This document shows positions 60,349 through 64,000 of a stretch of DNA of 64,000 nucleotides, piece by piece. Numbering within the stretch: the stretch's first letter is position 1; every line of letters begins with the position of its first letter. The DNA lies in NCBI RefSeq assembly GCF_002836055.1, contig NZ_PJBS01000350.1, positions 31,685-95,684 on the forward strand, written 5' to 3'. The DNA comes from Psychroflexus sp. MES1-P1E. Its GTDB lineage: Bacteria; Bacteroidota; Bacteroidia; Flavobacteriales; Flavobacteriaceae. A model generated the notes under the pieces. The model had not been told where the DNA came from. It worked only from the letters and a program-made list of their open reading frames with translations, and did not search any database. A program made the position numbers and the translations under genes.

Positions 60349-61871
60349 TGAAAAAGTTATTAAATTTATTTGATTTTAGGCAAAAAGTAGATTATAAAAT
60401 TGAAATTATGTCTGGTTTAACGGTTGCTTTGGCTCTTATTCCGGAGTCTGTTGCCTTTTCTTTAATCGCAGGTTTATCCCCACTTACAGGTTTATACGCC
60501 TCATTTGTAATGGCACTGGTTACTTCCATATTTGGAGGTAGGCCAGGGATGATTTCTGGTGCTACTGGTGCAATTGCTGTTGTTCTAGTAACACTATCTA
60601 TGGACTACGGAGTTGAATATATTTTTGCTGCTGTTATTTTTGCAGGAATAATTCAAGCGCTTGCAGGCTTATTAAAATTAGGTAAGTTAATGCGTTTAGT
60701 GCCTCATCCAGTAATTTTTGGTTTTGTGAATGGCCTTGCAATAATAATTTTTATGTCTCAGTTAGACCAGTTCAAGGATGCTTCTGGAGCTTGGTTAACC
60801 GGAAGTAACTTGTTTATTCTCTTAGGTCTTGTTGTGTTAACGATGCTTATTATTTGGCTATTACCTAAGCTCACTAGAGCCGTGCCTGCCTCTTTAGTCG
60901 CCATACTTGTTGTCTTTGGAATAGTGTATTTTGGAGAGATTTCGACCAATACCGTTGGAGATTTAGCTTCTATTGGCGGTGGCTTTCCTCCGTTTCATAT
61001 CCCAAAAGTTCCTCTTTCTTTCGAGACTTTATTAATAATTTTACCTTATTCTGCTATCATTGCAGGTGTGGGTCTTATTGAAAGTTTATTAACGCTAAAT
61101 ATTGTCGACGAAATCACACAAACTCGTGGTAATGGGAATCGCGAAGCTATTGCTCAAGGTAGTGCCAACATTATATCTGGTTTTTTCTCTGGAATGGGGG
61201 GGTGCGCAATGCTTGGTCAAAGTTTAATCAATATTTCCAACGGTGCAAGAGCAAGATTATCTGGAATTATTGCAGCAGTCGCCTTACTTGCCTTTATAAT
61301 GTTTGGAGCCAGTATAATAGAGCAACTTCCTATGGCAGCCCTAACTGGACTTATGATCATGGTGGCCATAGGTACTTTTGAATGGGCAAGCTTAAGAACA
61401 CTGAAGCGCATGCCAAAGTCCGATATTTTGGTCATGGTTCTCGTTACTTTAGTCACAGTTATACTTCATAATTTAGCTCTAGCAGTTCTTGTAGGAGTCA
61501 TTATTGCAGCATTGGTATTCGCTTGGGATAATGCGATTAGAATACGAGCTAGAAAAAGTATTGATAAAGACGGCGTAAAACATTACGAGATTTATGGGCC
61601 GTTATTTTTTGGGTCTACAACTATTTTTTCTGATAAGTTTGATGTCGCTAATGATCCGGACGAGGTGGTCATTGATTTTAAAGAAAGCAGAGTTGTAGAT
61701 ATGTCTGCTATAGAAGCCTTAAACAAAATAACTGAGCGTTACCAGAAAAACGGTAAAGTAATCCATTTAAAGCACCTCTCTCCTGATTCAAGGCGCTTAT
61801 TGAAAAATGCTGAAGAAATTATAGAAGTAAATATTATTGAAGATCCTAATTATAAAGTAGTTTCAGACTAA
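60348..61871 (+). CDS. SulP family anion transporter with STAS domain
   Basis: A 507-aa SLC26/SulP transporter. The membrane part (about 1-395) begins with VDYKIEIMSGLTVALALIPESVAFSLIAGLSPLTGLYASFV and contains GATGAIAVVLVTL and the GNGNREAIAQGSANIISGFFSGMGGCAMLGQS block. A cytoplasmic STAS domain (about 410-500, VVIDFKESRVVDMSAIEALNKI) follows. Family members carry sulfate, bicarbonate or dicarboxylates, often with sodium; the substrate cannot be read from the sequence. It stands alone with an unusually long leader and is followed by a 290-bp gap holding a terminator. Confidence 0.92.
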   Translation: MKKLLNLFDFRQKVDYKIEIMSGLTVALALIPESVAFSLIAGLSPLTGLYASFVMALVTSIFGGRPGMISGATGAIAVVLVTLSMDYGVEYIFAAVIFAGIIQALAGLLKLGKLMRLVPHPVIFGFVNGLAIIIFMSQLDQFKDASGAWLTGSNLFILLGLVVLTMLIIWLLPKLTRAVPASLVAILVVFGIVYFGEISTNTVGDLASIGGGFPPFHIPKVPLSFETLLIILPYSAIIAGVGLIESLLTLNIVDEITQTRGNGNREAIAQGSANIISGFFSGMGGCAMLGQSLINISNGARARLSGIIAAVALLAFIMFGASIIEQLPMAALTGLMIMVAIGTFEWASLRTLKRMPKSDILVMVLVTLVTVILHNLALAVLVGVIIAALVFAWDNAIRIRARKSIDKDGVKHYEIYGPLFFGSTTIFSDKFDVANDPDEVVIDFKESRVVDMSAIEALNKITERYQKNGKVIHLKHLSPDSRRLLKNAEEIIEVNIIEDPNYKVVSD

Positions 61872-62103
61872 GTTTATACACATCTATAATGTCGAAATAG
61901 ATTGTTTTCTTTTGCTTGCTTTTTATCAAGAATAATCACTGTAACTAAGGCTATGCTAATTATTTTTTAATCTCAATAAAAAAATCTGTGCTGAGCTACG
62001 TCGTAGTATAATTCAATTTATTTATGCGACATTATTAATTTTATTTGGTATTACTTTTCAATCAAAGTTAAATCATAGGCGGCATTAGGTAAGATATTTA
62101 AAT

Positions 62104-62142
62104 AAAAACGCTTCGTAAAATTTAATTTTACGAAGCGTTTTT
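62104..62142. terminator. Bidirectional terminator between sulP and rho
   Basis: AAAAACGCTTCGTAAAAT (62104-62121) and its exact complement (62125-62142) form an 18-bp stem with a TTA loop, with A and T tracts at the ends for both strands. The DNA from 61872 to 62103 shows nothing else beyond a short CTACG-t-CGTAG palindrome at 61996-62006. Confidence 0.85.
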
Positions 62143-62164
62143 ATTATTGATCAATTTAGGGATT

Positions 62165-63961
62165 TTAGCCGTTCATCGACATTAAAAATTCCTCATTTGA
62201 TTTGGTGTCTTTAATTCTTGCATTTAAGAATTCAATTGCTTCAATAGGATTCATGTCCGCTAGATATTTTCTCATGATCCACATTTTCTGAATTTGATGA
62301 TTACCAAGTAAAAGATCATCTCTTCTTGTGCTTGAAGAAGTTAGGTCTATAGCAGGGAAGATTCTACGGTTAGCAATTTTTCTATCCAACTGTAGTTCCA
62401 TATTACCAGTTCCTTTAAATTCTTCAAAAATGACCTCATCCATTTTAGAACCGGTGTCGGTTAAGGCTGTAGCTATGATAGAAAGGGAACCTCCATTTTC
62501 GATATTTCTTGCTGCTCCAAAGAAACGTTTTGGTTTGTGAAGAGCATTTGCATCTACACCACCACTCAAGACTTTACCACTAGAAGGTTGTACTGTGTTG
62601 TAAGCTCTGGCTAAACGTGTAATAGAGTCTAGAAGTATTACTACATCATGACCACATTCAACCAAGCGTTTAGCCTTTTCAATTACTAAGTTCGCAACAC
62701 GAACGTGTTCGTGAGCTTCTTTATCAAAAGTAGATGCCACAACTTCACCCCTTACATTACGCTGCATGTCTGTTACTTCCTCTGGACGTTCGTCGATGAG
62801 AAGAACAATTTGGTAGACCTCTGGATGATTTGCTGCAATGGCGTTTGCAATATCCTTTAGCAACATAGTTTTACCCGTTTTAGGTTGAGAAACAATCATG
62901 CCTCTTTGCCCTTTACCAATCGGTGAAAATAAATCAATGATTCGTGTAGAAAGCGTGCTTTGTTTTTCAGCTAACCTAAATTTCTCCTCTGGAAAAAGTG
63001 GAGTTAAATGCTCAAAAGAAACTCTATCTCTTACAATTTTTGGATCAAGGCCATTAATTTTTTTAATCTTAATTAAGGGGAAGTATTTCTCACCTTCTTT
63101 TGGAGGTCTTACTTCTCCTAATACTGTATCTCCAGTTTTTAATCCAAAGAGTCTAATTTGAGACTGGGATAGATAAATGTCATCGGGAGAAGACATGTAA
63201 TTGTAATCTGAAGATCTTAAAAATCCATATCCATCCTGCATAAGGTCTAAGACACCTTCACTCTCTATGATTGAATCAAATTCAAAATCTGGATCTTTGT
63301 ATTTATTTCGATTATCTCTATTTCCATTTTTGTCATTAGACCTATTATCATTCCTAGATTTAGGGTTTTGATTTTTTTGGTTTTGAGGCTTTGGAGATGG
63401 AGATTTTTTTTGTGAATCGTCCTTGTTGATTGGTTTAGAAACAGGCTGTTTAGCCTCCTTTATTTGAGGAGTGGGTTTCGTCTGTTCTTTTTTCTCTTGT
63501 TGAGGTTTCGGAGTTTCTGGAGTGTTTTGTTTCTCTAGTGGAGGGGATGGATTTTCATCTGTTACCTTTTCTACCTCTTTTTTCTCTGTAGGATTTTTCT
63601 GTAGTTCCCGTTTAGACCTGTCATCATCTTTGAAAGGATTTTTAGGTGCTTTTTTAGGCTCCCCTTTGTTAACTCGCTTTCTTGGCTTTTTTGAAGTATC
63701 CGAAGAATCAGGTCTTTCTGGTTGCTTTGGCTTGCTATCTTGTTGAGGGGCTTCCTTAGACGCTGATGGAGTTGAAGTCTTAGTGTTATTTTCCTTACTA
63801 AGAATCTCTTTCATTTTGTCGGGATTAGCTGCTTGATAGTCCAAAACCTGATAGATAAGATCTAATTTTTTAAGACTTCTAAATTTTGGAACTTTTAACT
63901 CTTTAGCAATTTCTTGTAAATCTGAAAGTTTTCTAGACTTTAGTTCAATAATTTCTAACAT
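62165..63961 (-). CDS. rho: Transcription termination factor Rho with long disordered insert
   Basis: Rho is the hexameric RNA helicase that ends untranslated transcripts. The 598-aa protein has an N-terminal Rho-N helical domain (about 1-55), a low-complexity Lys/Pro/Asn/Gln-rich insert (about 56-222), the cold-shock-like RNA-binding domain (about 225-300, [17 protein letters not shown]) and the ATPase core with Walker A SQPKTGKT (about 358-365), [13 protein letters not shown] (Walker B region), [11 protein letters not shown] and the GNMELQLDR block. E. coli Rho is 419 aa; the difference is the insert. Such inserts are typical of Bacteroidota, and in Bacteroides the insert is reported to drive condensate formation. 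Confidence 0.96.
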   Translation of the reverse strand: MLEIIELKSRKLSDLQEIAKELKVPKFRSLKKLDLIYQVLDYQAANPDKMKEILSKENNTKTSTPSASKEAPQQDSKPKQPERPDSSDTSKKPRKRVNKGEPKKAPKNPFKDDDRSKRELQKNPTEKKEVEKVTDENPSPPLEKQNTPETPKPQQEKKEQTKPTPQIKEAKQPVSKPINKDDSQKKSPSPKPQNQKNQNPKSRNDNRSNDKNGNRDNRNKYKDPDFEFDSIIESEGVLDLMQDGYGFLRSSDYNYMSSPDDIYLSQSQIRLFGLKTGDTVLGEVRPPKEGEKYFPLIKIKKINGLDPKIVRDRVSFEHLTPLFPEEKFRLAEKQSTLSTRIIDLFSPIGKGQRGMIVSQPKTGKTMLLKDIANAIAANHPEVYQIVLLIDERPEEVTDMQRNVRGEVVASTFDKEAHEHVRVANLVIEKAKRLVECGHDVVILLDSITRLARAYNTVQPSSGKVLSGGVDANALHKPKRFFGAARNIENGGSLSIIATALTDTGSKMDEVIFEEFKGTGNMELQLDRKIANRRIFPAIDLTSSSTRRDDLLLGNHQIQKMWIMRKYLADMNPIEAIEFLNARIKDTKSNEEFLMSMNG

Positions 63962-64000
63962 TGATATTTTTTGAAATTAAAATGGTTTCGAAGGAGAATC

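Noticed and set aside
1-64000. Defence island, prophage, CRISPR array, insertion sequence or tRNA/rRNA genes
   Set aside because: I looked for integrases, transposases, toxin-antitoxin pairs, restriction genes, repeat-spacer arrays and tRNA-like cloverleafs and saw none I could support.

Overview
This window is a chromosomal segment of a low-GC Flavobacteriaceae (phylum Bacteroidota). The evidence is the gene content: gliding-motility ATPase GldA, a fused ResB/CcsA cytochrome c assembly protein, a long Rho with a disordered insert, DUF3857/transglutaminase proteins, DUF2911, DUF4136, DUF5522 and tandem DUF368 proteins. The promoters agree with this: many genes are preceded by the Bacteroidota -7 element TAnnTTTG rather than by a Shine-Dalgarno sequence. 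The genus cannot be fixed from the sequence alone. I found no tRNA, rRNA, CRISPR array, prophage or intact insertion sequence. Almost everything is compact housekeeping DNA.

Layout. 1-7.3 kb: 5' end of recQ, a divergent Rrf2 regulator and an SLC13 permease, three small membrane proteins (DoxX-like, DUF2752, dispanin), then hemL, a LysM glucosaminidase and an ACC deaminase/D-cysteine desulfhydrase homologue. 7.3-12.4 kb: DUF5522, long-form urocanate hydratase, a DUF4136 lipoprotein, a damaged GreA/GreB-family gene, an esterase and a GH113-like lipoprotein. 12.5-16.7 kb: menaquinone genes (hotdog thioesterase, menF, menD) and a CvfB-like S1 protein. 16.7-25.7 kb: tryptophan dioxygenase, trxB, aroB, proline dehydrogenase, DinB, xseA/xseB, kdsA and DUF2911. 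25.7-34.3 kb: two minus-strand operons. One is exported PIG-L deacetylase, 37-aa membrane microprotein and sodium symporter. The other is DUF2520, KdsC-like phosphatase, archaeal-type UbiA prenyltransferase, Maf, a lipoprotein and MscS.

34.5-44.1 kb: ccsBA, aroE, two DUF368 genes, gldA, a DAHP synthase-chorismate mutase fusion, rsgA and dtd. 44.1-50.3 kb: three DUF3857/transglutaminase-fold proteins, of which the last two are a tandem duplication. 50.3-64 kb: a MazG-like protein, aroA, queA, rlmH, the run nadC-yihY-chalcone isomerase-like-DUF2147-priA, oxyR, sulP and rho.

Pathways. The shikimate/chorismate route is well represented (DAHP synthase, aroB, aroE, aroA, chorismate mutase) and feeds the menaquinone genes. 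Kdo synthesis is touched by kdsA and a kdsC-like gene. Redox functions are trxB, oxyR, ccsBA and proline dehydrogenase.

I do not see a clearly new defence or mobile system. The most unusual signals are: a GreA/GreB-family gene whose conserved N-terminus carries two in-frame TAA codons where Glu is expected; a tandem duplication of a DUF3857 gene that left a fossil of the neighbouring MazG-like gene start and whose second copy has a frameshifted signal peptide; stepwise loss of transglutaminase catalytic residues in those copies; a PIG-L/37-aa microprotein/symporter operon; and five genes whose -7 promoter element lies only 4-6 nt before the start codon, which predicts leaderless mRNAs.
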